Assembly: GCF_036237315.1 (NCBI RefSeq)
Contig: NZ_CP108356.1
Location: 434,001 to 498,000 of the forward strand
Origin: Streptomyces sp. NBC_01351
GTDB taxonomy: Bacteria > Actinomycetota > Actinomycetes > Streptomycetales > Streptomycetaceae
Direction: 5' to 3'
Length of the DNA stretch: 64,000 nucleotides
Under the pieces are notes generated by a model, which saw only the letters and a list, made by a program, of their open reading frames with translations, did no database searches and had not been told where the DNA came from. Each line of letters begins with the position of its first letter. Position 1 is the first letter of the stretch. This document shows, in pieces, positions 53,735 through 61,901 of the stretch. A program made the translations under genes and the position numbers.

Positions 53735-54807
53735 CGGTCGGGCCCTTCCGCCGGGGGCGGCGCGGTGGAGGCGCGCACCATCAGCTCGGTGGCCAGGGTG
53801 GTGATCCCGCCCGGCGGCAGCGGTCTGTGTCCCGTGACCAGTTGGGCGGCGAGCACCCCGGCCTCGCGCAGGGGCACGCGGACGGTGGTGAGCGCGGGGG
53901 CGGTGTCGGCGCAGATCGGGAGGTCGTCGAAGCCCGCGACGGAGACGTCTTCGGGGATGCGCAGGCCCGCCTCGCGCAGGGCGGCGGCGACTCCGGTGGC
54001 GACGGTGTCGTTGGCCGCCGCGACGGCGGTGAAGCGCGCCCCGCGGCGCAGGAGTTCGCGGGTGGCGTCATACCCTGCGGCGCGCTCGAAGCCGGCGTGC
54101 ACGGTGAGCTCGGCGCAGGCCGCGGCCAGGCCGGGGTCGTGCCGCAGCAGGGCCGCGTGGTGGCCGGCGAGCCGCTCACGGGTGGTGCTCAGACCCGGCG
54201 GCCCGGCGACGTAGGCAATCTTGCGGTGCCCGAGTGACAGCAGGTGCTCGGCGAGGCGGAAGGCGCCGCCGTGGTCGTCGAACATCACGGTGGCGACGGG
54301 CAGCCCGGCGGGCACGGGGAGCGGCGGTCGCCCGCAGAGGACGACGGGGGCTCCGTTGCCCGCAGCCCGTGCGATGCGCGCGGTGAGCGCCGCGGTGTGA
54401 TCCGGGTCTTCGACCGCGCCGCCGGTGAGCACGAGGCCGCCCGCCCGCTGTCCCTCCAGCAGGGCGAGGTAGGCCAGCTCGGCCTCGGGGACGCCCTCGG
54501 TGTTGCAGACGAAGGCGAGACGGCGGGTGCCTCCCCTGCCGACGGGCGCCAGGGCGCTCTGCAGGGAGCCGGCCAGGATGCCGAAGAAGCTGTCGGCGAC
54601 GTCGTGGACGAGGACTCCGACGAGGTCGGAGGTGGCGGCCGCGAGCGCGCGGGCGGGGCCGTTCACCACGTAGCCGAGCTCTTCGACCGCCTGTTCCACG
54701 CGGGTCCGGGTCCTACCGGCCACCGGGTATCCGCCGTTCAGTACGCGCGAGACCGTGGCGGGCGATACACCCGCGTGCACCGCGACCTCGGCGAGAGTCA
54801 CCGCCAT
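53731..54807 (-). CDS. LacI family transcriptional regulator
   Basis: A 358-residue repressor. The headpiece is VTLAEVAVHAGVSPATVSRV, continuing LNGGYPV, and the hinge lies at about 50-60 (LGYVVNGPARALAAATSD). The sugar-binding domain follows (VGVLVHDVADSFFGILAGSL, FDDHGGAFRLAEHLLSLGHR, VAGFDDLPICADTAPALTTV). Two AGAAAGCGCTTTCT-type palindromes in its upstream region are classical LacI-family operators. It likely represses the divergent dehydrogenase/DUF993/isomerase operon and itself. The gene for the barrel isomerase overlaps its stop. Confidence 0.93.
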   Translation of the reverse strand: MAVTLAEVAVHAGVSPATVSRVLNGGYPVAGRTRTRVEQAVEELGYVVNGPARALAAATSDLVGVLVHDVADSFFGILAGSLQSALAPVGRGGTRRLAFVCNTEGVPEAELAYLALLEGQRAGGLVLTGGAVEDPDHTAALTARIARAAGNGAPVVLCGRPPLPVPAGLPVATVMFDDHGGAFRLAEHLLSLGHRKIAYVAGPPGLSTTRERLAGHHAALLRHDPGLAAACAELTVHAGFERAAGYDATRELLRRGARFTAVAAANDTVATGVAAALREAGLRIPEDVSVAGFDDLPICADTAPALTTVRVPLREAGVLAAQLVTGHRPLPPGGITTLATELMVRASTAPPPAEGPDR

Positions 54808-54878
54808 ACCGCACCCCTCCTCTGTTGATCCCGGGCCATCGTCTCATCCGGTCCGCGGACCTCCATGGTCTCAGATCG

Positions 54879-54892
54879 AGAAAGCGCTTTCT
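54879..54892. promoter_or_regulatory. LacI-type operator 1
   Basis: AGAAAGCGCTTTCT is a perfect 14-bp palindrome with the central CG typical of LacI/GalR operators. It lies 72 bp before the LacI gene start and upstream of the promoter of the MocA-type gene. Confidence 0.85.
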
Positions 54893-54908
54893 ATCACTCG
54901 TTCGAGTC

Positions 54909-54938
54909 TTGCGCGGCGAAGATTCCCCGCCCTAGCCT
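54909..54938 (+). promoter_or_regulatory. Promoter of the MocA/DUF993/isomerase operon
   Basis: TTGCGC (54909-54914) and TAGCCT (54933-54938) are spaced by 18 bp. Transcription would start near 54945, directly before operator 2, so repressor bound there would block it. Confidence 0.55.
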
Positions 54939-54947
54939 GGCGTGAGT

Positions 54948-54959
54948 GAAAGCGCTTTC
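54948..54959. promoter_or_regulatory. LacI-type operator 2
   Basis: GAAAGCGCTTTC repeats the core of operator 1, with centres 68 bp apart (about 6.5 helical turns), allowing either looping or independent binding. It overlaps the predicted transcription start. Confidence 0.85.
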
Positions 54960-54978
54960 TGTCATCGGGAGGGACATC

Positions 54979-56130
54979 GTGGAACGCAGGACGATCAAGA
55001 TCGCCATGAACGGCGTCACCGGGCGCATGGGGTACCGGCAGCATCTCGTCCGGTCCCTGCTCGCCCTGCGCGAGCAGGGCGGCCTGGACCTGGGAGACGG
55101 CACCGTGCTGTGGCCGGAACCGGTGCTCATGGGACGCCGCGAGCCCGCTCTGCGGGCGATCGCCGAGCAGCACGGGCTGGAGCACGTGAGCACGGACCTG
55201 ACGGCCGTACTGGCTGACCCCGAGGTCGAGATCTACTTCGACGCGCAGGTCACCGGAGCGCGCGAGCCGGCGGTGCGGCAGGCCATAGCGGCCGGCAAGC
55301 ACGTCTACTGCGAGAAACCGACCGCTCTGAGCTTCGAGTCCTCACTGGAGCTGGCCCGGCTGGCCTCGGCCGCGGGGATCAAGCACGGCGTGGTCCAGGA
55401 CAAGCTGTTCCTGCCGGGGCTGCTCAAGCTGAGGCGGCTGATCGAGGGCGGCTTCTTCGGCGAGATCCTCTCCGTCCGGGGGGAGTTCGGGTATTGGGTC
55501 TTCGAGGGTGACTGGCAGCCCGCCCAGCGGCCTTCCTGGAACTACCGCTCGCAGGACGGCGGAGGCATCGTCGCCGACATGTTCCCGCACTGGGAGTACC
55601 TGCTCCACGAGCTGTTCGGCCGGGTGGAGTCGGTGCAGGCACTGCACCGCACCCACATCGGCCACCGCTGGGACGAGGAGGGCAAGCCGTACGAGGCGAC
55701 GGCGGACGACGCCGCTTACGGAATATTCGAGTTGGAGGGCGGGGTGGTCGCGCAGATCAACTCCTCCTGGGCGGTCCGGGTCAACCGTGACGAGCTGGTG
55801 GAGTTCCAGGTGGACGGCACGCACGGGTCGGCCGTCGCCGGTTTGCGCGGGTGCCGCGTCCAGCACCGCTCGACGACGCCGAAGCCGGTGTGGAACCCGG
55901 ACCTGCCGCAGACCGAGGCCTTCCGTTCCCAGTGGCAGGAGGTTCCGGACAATGCCCCCGCCGACAACGGGTTCAAAGCCCAGTGGGAGCTCTTCCTGCG
56001 GCACGTCGTACTCGACGAGCCCTGGCAGTGGGATCTGCTGGCCGGGGCACGCGGGGTGCAGCTCGCCGATCTCGGGCTGCGGTCCTCGGCGGAGGGTCGG
56101 CGGCTGCCGGTCCCGGAGGTGACCCTGTGA
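54979..56130 (+). CDS. Gfo/Idh/MocA family oxidoreductase
   Basis: A 383-residue NAD(P)-dependent sugar dehydrogenase. IKIAMNGVTGRMGYRQHLV holds the Rossmann site and GKHVYCEKPTALSFESSLEL the EKP motif. The catalytic region shows GGIVADMFPHWEYLLHELFG with the probable catalytic His. GTG 54979 follows CGGGAGGGAC at good spacing; the upstream GTG at 54946 would overlap operator 2 and is rejected. Enzymes of this family oxidise a sugar hydroxyl, often C3, or dehydrogenate inositols. The next gene overlaps by four bases (GTGA). Confidence 0.9.
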   Translation: MERRTIKIAMNGVTGRMGYRQHLVRSLLALREQGGLDLGDGTVLWPEPVLMGRREPALRAIAEQHGLEHVSTDLTAVLADPEVEIYFDAQVTGAREPAVRQAIAAGKHVYCEKPTALSFESSLELARLASAAGIKHGVVQDKLFLPGLLKLRRLIEGGFFGEILSVRGEFGYWVFEGDWQPAQRPSWNYRSQDGGGIVADMFPHWEYLLHELFGRVESVQALHRTHIGHRWDEEGKPYEATADDAAYGIFELEGGVVAQINSSWAVRVNRDELVEFQVDGTHGSAVAGLRGCRVQHRSTTPKPVWNPDLPQTEAFRSQWQEVPDNAPADNGFKAQWELFLRHVVLDEPWQWDLLAGARGVQLADLGLRSSAEGRRLPVPEVTL

Positions 56131-57284
56131 GCATCCGGCTCCCCTCGGCGGACGGCGAGTACCGGCTCCACCGCCCGAACACCGCCCCGTTCACGCCCCT
56201 CGACTGCGGGCCGGCCCGTAGTCGTACCTTCTACTCGGCCGCGCACGTGGTGGCCGATCCGCTGGCCGCGTCGGCCGAGGCCGGACCCTCGGTCGACTGG
56301 GATGCCACGCTGGCCTTCCGGCACCGGCTGTGGGCGCAGGGGCTCGGGGTCGCCGAGGCGATGGACACCGCGCAGCGCGGGATGGGCCTGGACTGGCCGG
56401 CCGCTGCCGAGTTGATCCGCCGCTCGGCGGCGGAGGCCCGGGAGGCAGGCGGCCGGATCGTCTGCGGCGCGGGCACCGACCAGCTCCCCGCCGGCGGCAC
56501 GCACTCCCTTGCCACGATCACCGCGGCGTACGAGGAACAGCTCGCGCACACCGAGGCGTGCGGAGCGGGGGCCGTCCTGATGGCCTCGCGGGCCCTGGCC
56601 ACGGCGGCCCAAGGCCCGGAGGACTACCTGGAGGTTTACGGCGGCCTGCTCCGGCAGAGCGCGCGACCGGTCGTACTGCACTGGCTGGGGCCGATGTTCG
56701 ATCCCGCGCTGGCCGGCTACTGGGGACACGACGACCTCGACGAGGCCACGGAGGTGTTCCTGAAGGTGATCGCCGAGTGCCCGGAGAAGGTGGACGGGAT
56801 CAAGGTCTCGCTGCTGGACGCGGAGCGGGAGGTGGACATCCGGCGGCGACTGCCCGCCGGGGTGCGCTGCTACACGGGCGACGACTACCACTACCCGGAA
56901 CTGATCGCCGGGGACGGGGAGCTGGCCAGCGACGCGCTGCTGGGGATCTTCGACCCGATCGCCCCGATCGCGGCGCGAGCCGCTCTCGCGCTCGACCGGG
57001 ACGACGTCACGGGCTTCCGGGAGCTGCTGGATCCGACGGTCCCCCTCTCCAGACACCTCTTCGCCCCGCCGACCCGGTTCTACAAGACCGGTGTGGTCCT
57101 GCTCTCCTGGCTGGCCGGATACCAGGAGCACTTCACGATGGTGGGCGGGTGGCAGTCTGCCCGGTCCCTCCCCCACCTGGCGACCGCGTACGAACTGGCC
57201 GACGACCTTGGCCTGTTCCCCGATCCGGGGTTGGCCGAAGACCGGATGCGCCGGCTGCTCTCGGTGTACGGGGTGGAGTCGTGA
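56127..57284 (+). CDS. DUF993 family protein (dihydrodipicolinate synthase-like TIM barrel)
   Basis: A 385-residue member of DUF993, whose fold is related to DapA-type lyases/aldolases. VCGAGTDQLPAGGTHSLATI and VLHWLGPMFDPALAGYWGHD mark the barrel; IDGIKVSLLDAEREVDIRR (read VDGIKVSLL) carries the Lys in a position suited for Schiff-base chemistry. It is predicted to cleave or condense a keto-sugar acid. Start GTG 56127 overlaps the previous stop and its own stop overlaps the next start. The function of DUF993 has not been established as far as I know. Confidence 0.85.
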   Translation: MSIRLPSADGEYRLHRPNTAPFTPLDCGPARSRTFYSAAHVVADPLAASAEAGPSVDWDATLAFRHRLWAQGLGVAEAMDTAQRGMGLDWPAAAELIRRSAAEAREAGGRIVCGAGTDQLPAGGTHSLATITAAYEEQLAHTEACGAGAVLMASRALATAAQGPEDYLEVYGGLLRQSARPVVLHWLGPMFDPALAGYWGHDDLDEATEVFLKVIAECPEKVDGIKVSLLDAEREVDIRRRLPAGVRCYTGDDYHYPELIAGDGELASDALLGIFDPIAPIAARAALALDRDDVTGFRELLDPTVPLSRHLFAPPTRFYKTGVVLLSWLAGYQEHFTMVGGWQSARSLPHLATAYELADDLGLFPDPGLAEDRMRRLLSVYGVES

Positions 57285-58114
57285 TCCCTTCCCCCGCACG
57301 GCTGAGCATCAATCAGGAGACGATCCGCCAGTGGTCGCTGCCCGAGCTGATCGCCGGTTGCACGGCGGCCGAGGTGGGTACGGTGGGGCTCTGGCGTGAT
57401 CCGGTGCGCCGGCACGGTGTGCGGGAGACCGCGAAGCTGGTCGCCGGGGCGGGGCTGCGTGTCAGCTCTCTGTGCCGGGGTGGCTTCTTCACCGCCGGGG
57501 ACCCGGCCGGCCGGGCCGCCGCGCTCGACGACAACCGCAGGGCCGTGGAGGAGGCGGCCGAACTGGGCGCCGACACACTGGTCCTGGTATCTGGCGGGCT
57601 ACCCGGCGGCGACCGGGATCTGGTCGGAGCGCGCGGGCGGATCGCCGACATCCTCGGTGAACTGGCGCCGTGGGCGGCCGGGCACGGGGTACGGCTGGGC
57701 ATCGAGCCGCTGCACCCGATGTACGCCTCGGACCGCTGCGTGGTGTCCACCCTCGGCCAGGCCCTCGACCTCGCCGAGCTCTTCCCCACGGAGCAGGTGG
57801 GGGTGGTGGTCGACTCCTACCACCTGTGGTGGGACGAGCGGCTCCCCGCGGATCTGCGCCGGGCCGGCGAGAGCGGGCGCATCGTGTCGGTCCAGGTGGC
57901 GGACTGGGTGACTCCGCTGCCGGAGGGCGTACTGCTGGGGCGCGGGCAGCTGGGCGACGGATCCATCGACCTGCGGGCCTTCCGGGAGCTGACCGACGCG
58001 GCGGGCTACCGGGGCCCGGTGGAGGTGGAGATATTCAACCCGGGGCTGTGGGCACGGGACGGCTCCGAGGTGTTGCGGGAGGTGATCGAGCGCTACCGCG
58101 AACACGTGGACTGA
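57281..58114 (+). CDS. Sugar phosphate isomerase/epimerase (inosose isomerase-like)
   Basis: A 277-residue xylose-isomerase-like barrel. Metal- and substrate-site motifs are LGIEPLHPMY (Glu), VGVVVDSYHLWWDE (Asp, His), VSVQVADWVTP and GPVEVEIFNPGLW (Glu). It is the last gene of the three-gene operon (GTG overlap with the DUF993 stop). Together with a dehydrogenase it could isomerise a 3-keto or 2-keto sugar. A second barrel of the same superfamily lies at 52943 next to the LacI gene. Confidence 0.88.
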   Translation: MIPSPARLSINQETIRQWSLPELIAGCTAAEVGTVGLWRDPVRRHGVRETAKLVAGAGLRVSSLCRGGFFTAGDPAGRAAALDDNRRAVEEAAELGADTLVLVSGGLPGGDRDLVGARGRIADILGELAPWAAGHGVRLGIEPLHPMYASDRCVVSTLGQALDLAELFPTEQVGVVVDSYHLWWDERLPADLRRAGESGRIVSVQVADWVTPLPEGVLLGRGQLGDGSIDLRAFRELTDAAGYRGPVEVEIFNPGLWARDGSEVLREVIERYREHVD

Positions 58115-58150
58115 GGCCCGGGATTCGATCGACCGATATGAGAGCGAGGC

Positions 58151-58669
58151 CTAATTCTTGGTGGGCACCAGGCCGAAGTGGTCCTGCTGGTACTGGAAGA
58201 GCAGGCAGTCGTCTCCCTTCTCGCAACCGCTCAGGTGCGGCTTGTCGGCCGGAAGGTTGTAGTAGGAGCCGGCGGGGTACTGAACGCGCTTTCCGTCGAT
58301 CTCCGCGTAGAACGTGCCCTTGAGTACGACCGTCGGAAGGTCTTGCTTGTGGAAATGCTCCGGGTTGTCCTTGCCGGCGGGGAAGGACACGAACGCCTCG
58401 TAGTGGCCGTTTCCGGCAAGGTCTCCCCGAACGTTCGCGTATTTCACCCCACCCGAGTCCGGAAGTTCCTTCCACTTATGGCCTACGGCGGGGAAGGAAA
58501 GGAACTCGGACTGGGCCTGCTTCCCGGGGTTCGCCGGCGCGGTCGAGGACGTCGATGCCGTAGTGGCCTTGACCTCCCCCGCCTCGGCACCGGAAGAGCA
58601 GGACGCCAGCAGGGCGACCGAAGCCATAGCTGCCAGAACTCCGGAAATCTTCCTCGCCTTGCCATGCAT
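58151..58669 (-). CDS. Lipoprotein with cupin-like domain
   Basis: A 172-residue secreted lipoprotein. The lipobox is LLASC at residues 20-24 and a Ser/Thr/Ala-rich linker reaches residue 50. The domain shows the cupin features EHFHKQDLPTVVLKGTFYAE (two His) and YNLPADKPHLSGC (third His). A metal-bound cupin is therefore likely. Two further Cys (SGCEKGDDC) may form a disulphide. It may bind a small molecule or act as an extracellular enzyme. The start at 58669 is preceded by AAAGGGAG. The gene and its 239-bp upstream gap are noticeably less GC-rich than the rest, suggesting later acquisition. Confidence 0.78.
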   Translation of the reverse strand: MHGKARKISGVLAAMASVALLASCSSGAEAGEVKATTASTSSTAPANPGKQAQSEFLSFPAVGHKWKELPDSGGVKYANVRGDLAGNGHYEAFVSFPAGKDNPEHFHKQDLPTVVLKGTFYAEIDGKRVQYPAGSYYNLPADKPHLSGCEKGDDCLLFQYQQDHFGLVPTKN

Positions 58670-58908
58670 GATGTCTCCCTTTGTTTATTGATTCGCGCGC
58701 GCCCGCTTTTCACTTCCACGCAATGCGGGCGAGCGCCGGTTACGCCACTATCGTTCCCTCCGCGCCGACTGTCGGCAATGACGAAATTGCTGCACATCCG
58801 GACATCGATCATCTGTAATTCGGCGGGCACTCAGGCAGTGCTGCTCACCCACGCTGAGGTGGCGGGTCGGTGAAAGTGGGGCCCGAAGCGTGACATACCG
58901 TGCCCTCC

Positions 58909-60537
58909 ATGGATCATGAGCACATAGCCGGGGCGGCCGGGGGCCGCGACGGTGCTGGTAGGCGGCGGTTCCTCGCGTTCGCGACGGGGGCTGCCACGGT
59001 GGCCGGGCTCGGGGCCGTATCCGGCTGCGCGGGCGGGGACGGCGGCGCCGAGGGACGGGGCGGGGACCGGCCCGGAGGGTCCGCGGCTCCGAGCGGGGAG
59101 CCGCCGGCGAGCGGGCCGCACGGCTTCGACGTCAAGGCCGAGAACGCCCGCCCGGGCAATGCCGACTGGCCGGTCACCAAGGCCGGCCCGGACCGCGCCA
59201 TCGAGGGGTTCGCGGACAAGGTCAGCGTGCTGCCCGGTGAGTCGTTCGGGCTGTTCGTGTCGACCACCGAGCCCCGGTTCACCGTCTCCGCCTACCGGAT
59301 GGGCTGGTACGGCGGGGCCCGGGCGCGGCTGGTGTGGCGTTCCGAAGCGCTGCCGGGGGCCCGGCAGCCCGAGCACACCGTGGACCCCGGCACCCGCATG
59401 GTCCGCACGCGGTGGGCCCGCGCCACCACGGTCGAGACCAAGGACTGGCCCGAGGGCTGCTACCTCCTCCGGCTCGACGCGCAGGGCGGCGAGGGCCAGC
59501 GTTTCGTACCGGTGACCGTCCGGTCGGCCGCGACGGCCGGCCGTACGGTGGTGGTCAACGCGGTGGCCACCTGGCAGGCCTACAACCGGTGGGGCGGCTA
59601 CGGCAGTTACGACGGCCCCAGCGGCGGCTACGCCTCCCGTTCGCTGTCCGTGACCTTCGACCGGCCCTACGAGTACGACGACGGCGCGGGCCTGTTCCTG
59701 GTGTACGAGGCCCCGCTGATCGCGCTCGCCGAGCGCCTCGGCATCCCCCTGGCGTACGCGACCACCACGGACGTGGCACGGGAGAAGCGGCTGCTGGAAG
59801 GTGCGGCGGCGGTGCTGTCGCTCGGGCACGACGAGTACTGGTCGCCGGAGCAGCGGGCGCACGTCACGGCCGCGCGCGACGCGGGCACCAACCTCGCGGT
59901 CCTGGGCGCGAACTGCTGCTTCCGCCGGATCCGCCTCGAAGCCTCCGACCTGGGCCCGGACCGGACGCTGGTCTGTTACAAGTCCTCGTACGCGCAGGAC
60001 CCGGCCTTCAAGCGGGGCCATCCGGCGACGGTCGATTTCCGGTCGGTGCCGGGCGCGGACCCGGAGAGTTCGCTCCTCGGCGTGATCTACGACGGTTATC
60101 CCGTGGACGCCCCGTACGTGGTGACGAACCCGGGCCACTGGCTGTTCGAGGGCACCGGTGCGAAGGCGGGCGACCGCTTCGAGCACCTGGTCGGGGTGGA
60201 GTACGACAAGGTGAACACCGGTTTCCCCACGCCCCGGCCGATCGAGATCCTGGCGCACTCCCCCGTGGTGTGCGACGGGCGGCCGAGCCATCAGGACACG
60301 GCGTACTACACGACGACCAGCGGGGCGGGGGTCTTCGCGACCGGGACGATGCGGTGGGTGGAGGCCCTGGACGCGACGGGCGACGGCCGTGACGGTCGGA
60401 ACCACGGCCTGGACGCGCGCTCCGGGGCGCTGACGACCCTGGTGACGGAGAACCTGCTCCGGGTCTTCGCGGCGGGCCCGGCCGGCCGGACGCATCCGGC
60501 GCAGGACAACGTCAAGGCGGTGTACGGGGGTTCGTGA
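58909..60537 (+). CDS. Secreted N,N-dimethylformamidase beta-subunit-like protein
   Basis: A 542-residue exported protein. A Tat-like leader (GRRRFLAFATGAATVAGLGA) runs into a lipobox (AVSGC), so it may be a Tat lipoprotein. A Gly/Pro/Ser-rich linker precedes a domain related to the large subunit of dimethylformamidase: YRMGWYGGARARLVW, VVNAVATWQAYNRWGGYGSY, VLSLGHDEYWSPEQRAHV and AVLGANCCFRRI. Members are widespread in actinomycetes without known substrates; amide hydrolysis is the family link. GTG 58900, three codons earlier, is an alternative start. Confidence 0.78.
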   Translation: MDHEHIAGAAGGRDGAGRRRFLAFATGAATVAGLGAVSGCAGGDGGAEGRGGDRPGGSAAPSGEPPASGPHGFDVKAENARPGNADWPVTKAGPDRAIEGFADKVSVLPGESFGLFVSTTEPRFTVSAYRMGWYGGARARLVWRSEALPGARQPEHTVDPGTRMVRTRWARATTVETKDWPEGCYLLRLDAQGGEGQRFVPVTVRSAATAGRTVVVNAVATWQAYNRWGGYGSYDGPSGGYASRSLSVTFDRPYEYDDGAGLFLVYEAPLIALAERLGIPLAYATTTDVAREKRLLEGAAAVLSLGHDEYWSPEQRAHVTAARDAGTNLAVLGANCCFRRIRLEASDLGPDRTLVCYKSSYAQDPAFKRGHPATVDFRSVPGADPESSLLGVIYDGYPVDAPYVVTNPGHWLFEGTGAKAGDRFEHLVGVEYDKVNTGFPTPRPIEILAHSPVVCDGRPSHQDTAYYTTTSGAGVFATGTMRWVEALDATGDGRDGRNHGLDARSGALTTLVTENLLRVFAAGPAGRTHPAQDNVKAVYGGS

Positions 60538-60679
60538 GGTCCGGTGGGGCGGGGTGGCCGTATGGCGGTGGACCACACCCGCACGGCGCGCTTAGGATCG
60601 TCATCACGGCATCGCGTGTCGGTCACCGACCGGGTGAGGCATGGAGGTGCCGTGGCGTGCCTTTCGGAGGCATTCACCC

Positions 60680-61078
60680 ATGTCAGTCGAACTGAACCAC
60701 ACGATCATCCACTCCCGTGACAACCGGGAGTCCGCCGAATTCCTGGCGCACATCCTCGACCTCCGGGTCGGGACCGAGTGGGGACCCTTCATCCCCGTCG
60801 AAACCGCCAACGGCGTCACCCTGGACTTCGCGACCATCCCGGCCGAGTCCATCACCCCGCAGCACTACGCGTTCCTCCTCTCCGAGGAGGAGTTCGACGT
60901 GGCGTTCGAGAAGATCCGGTCGGCGGGCCTCACGTACTTCGCCGACCCGCACGGCAAGCTCCCCGGCGAGATCAACCACAACGACGGGGGCCGCGGGGTC
61001 TACTTCTTCGACCCGAACGGGCACGGGATGGAGCTCATCACGCGCCCGTACGGATATCAGGAGGACGCGGCCGAGTAG
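60680..61078 (+). CDS. VOC family protein (extradiol dioxygenase/glyoxalase-like)
   Basis: A 132-residue VOC protein. LNHTIIHSRDNRESAEFLAH is the first module, with metal-ligand His in LNHT. QHYAFLLSEEEFDVAFEKI contains a further His, and GRGVYFFDPNGHGMELITRP the C-terminal metal Glu (MEL). The His/His/Glu set is complete, so unlike the VOC protein at 25906 this one can bind metal. The start at 60680 follows GGAGG at suitable spacing. Its substrate is unknown. Confidence 0.88.
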   Translation: MSVELNHTIIHSRDNRESAEFLAHILDLRVGTEWGPFIPVETANGVTLDFATIPAESITPQHYAFLLSEEEFDVAFEKIRSAGLTYFADPHGKLPGEINHNDGGRGVYFFDPNGHGMELITRPYGYQEDAAE

Positions 61079-61115
61079 CGCCCCCGGCGCTCGCGCTCCC
61101 GCTCGCGATCCACCC

Positions 61116-61901
61116 TCACGCCAGGGTGACGTCGGCGAAGGGAAGGTAGACGATGTGGGGCGCGCCCGTGTCGGGGTGGACCTCGACACGGGCGCGGACC
61201 CCGTACACCTCGGCCAGCAGTTCCTCGGTGAGTACCTCGGCCGGCGGCCCGGAGGCCGCGACCCGGCCACCGGACAGCACGTACAACCGGTCACAGAAGG
61301 CGGCGGCGAGGTTGAGGTCGTGCAGGACGAGCAGGCTGGTGGCGGGCAGGTCCCGGACCAGGGTCAGGATCTCCAGCTGGTAGCGGATGTCCAGGTGGTT
61401 GGTCGGCTCGTCGAGGGCGAGCATGCCCGGTTCCTGAACGAGGGCCCGGGCCACCAGGGCGCGCTGGCGTTCGCCGCCCGAGAGTTCGTCGAAGCGGCGG
61501 TCGGCGAAGCGGGCCACGCCCACGGTCTCGAGGGCTTCGGCGATCCGGCGGGCGTCCAGCGGTCCGTCCTGTTCCCAGAAGCGTTTGTGCGGGCTGCGCC
61601 CCATGGCGACGACCTCGCGGACGGTCAGTCCGAACGTGCCGCTCGCGTCCTGCGGGACGACCGCCATCCGCCGTGCCCGCTCCTTGACGGTGAGCGCGCC
61701 CGCGTCGGCGCCGTCCAGCAGTACCCGGCCGGCGGTGGGCCGCAGGGTCCCGTAGACGCACCGGAGCAGGGTGGTCTTCCCGCTGCCGTTGGGGCCGACC
61801 ACGCCGACGGTCTCACCGGGCCGGGCGGTGAGGTCGACGCGGTGCAGCAGTGTGTGCCCGTCGGTCTCGTAACGCAGGGCCTCGACCACGAGTTCCGTCA
61901 T
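61116..61901 (-). CDS. Iron-siderophore/metallophore ABC transporter ATP-binding protein (FecE-like)
   Basis: A 261-residue ATPase of the FecCDE class. Walker A is GPNGSGKTTLLR, the Q-loop region is MAVVPQDASGTFGLTVREV, signature LSGGERQRALVARAL, Walker B MLALDEPTNHLD and switch histidine VLHDLNLAAAFCDR. It energises uptake of iron-siderophore, haem or cobalamin-type cargo. The ATG overlaps the stop of the permease gene (ATGA). It is the last gene of the binding protein-permease-ATPase operon. Confidence 0.92.
   Translation of the reverse strand: MTELVVEALRYETDGHTLLHRVDLTARPGETVGVVGPNGSGKTTLLRCVYGTLRPTAGRVLLDGADAGALTVKERARRMAVVPQDASGTFGLTVREVVAMGRSPHKRFWEQDGPLDARRIAEALETVGVARFADRRFDELSGGERQRALVARALVQEPGMLALDEPTNHLDIRYQLEILTLVRDLPATSLLVLHDLNLAAAFCDRLYVLSGGRVAASGPPAEVLTEELLAEVYGVRARVEVHPDTGAPHIVYLPFADVTLA

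Noticed and set aside
54946..54978. GTG 54946 as the start of the MocA-type gene
   Set aside because: It would put the first codons inside operator 2 at the predicted transcription start. GTG 54979 has a good ribosome site and matches the family N-terminus.
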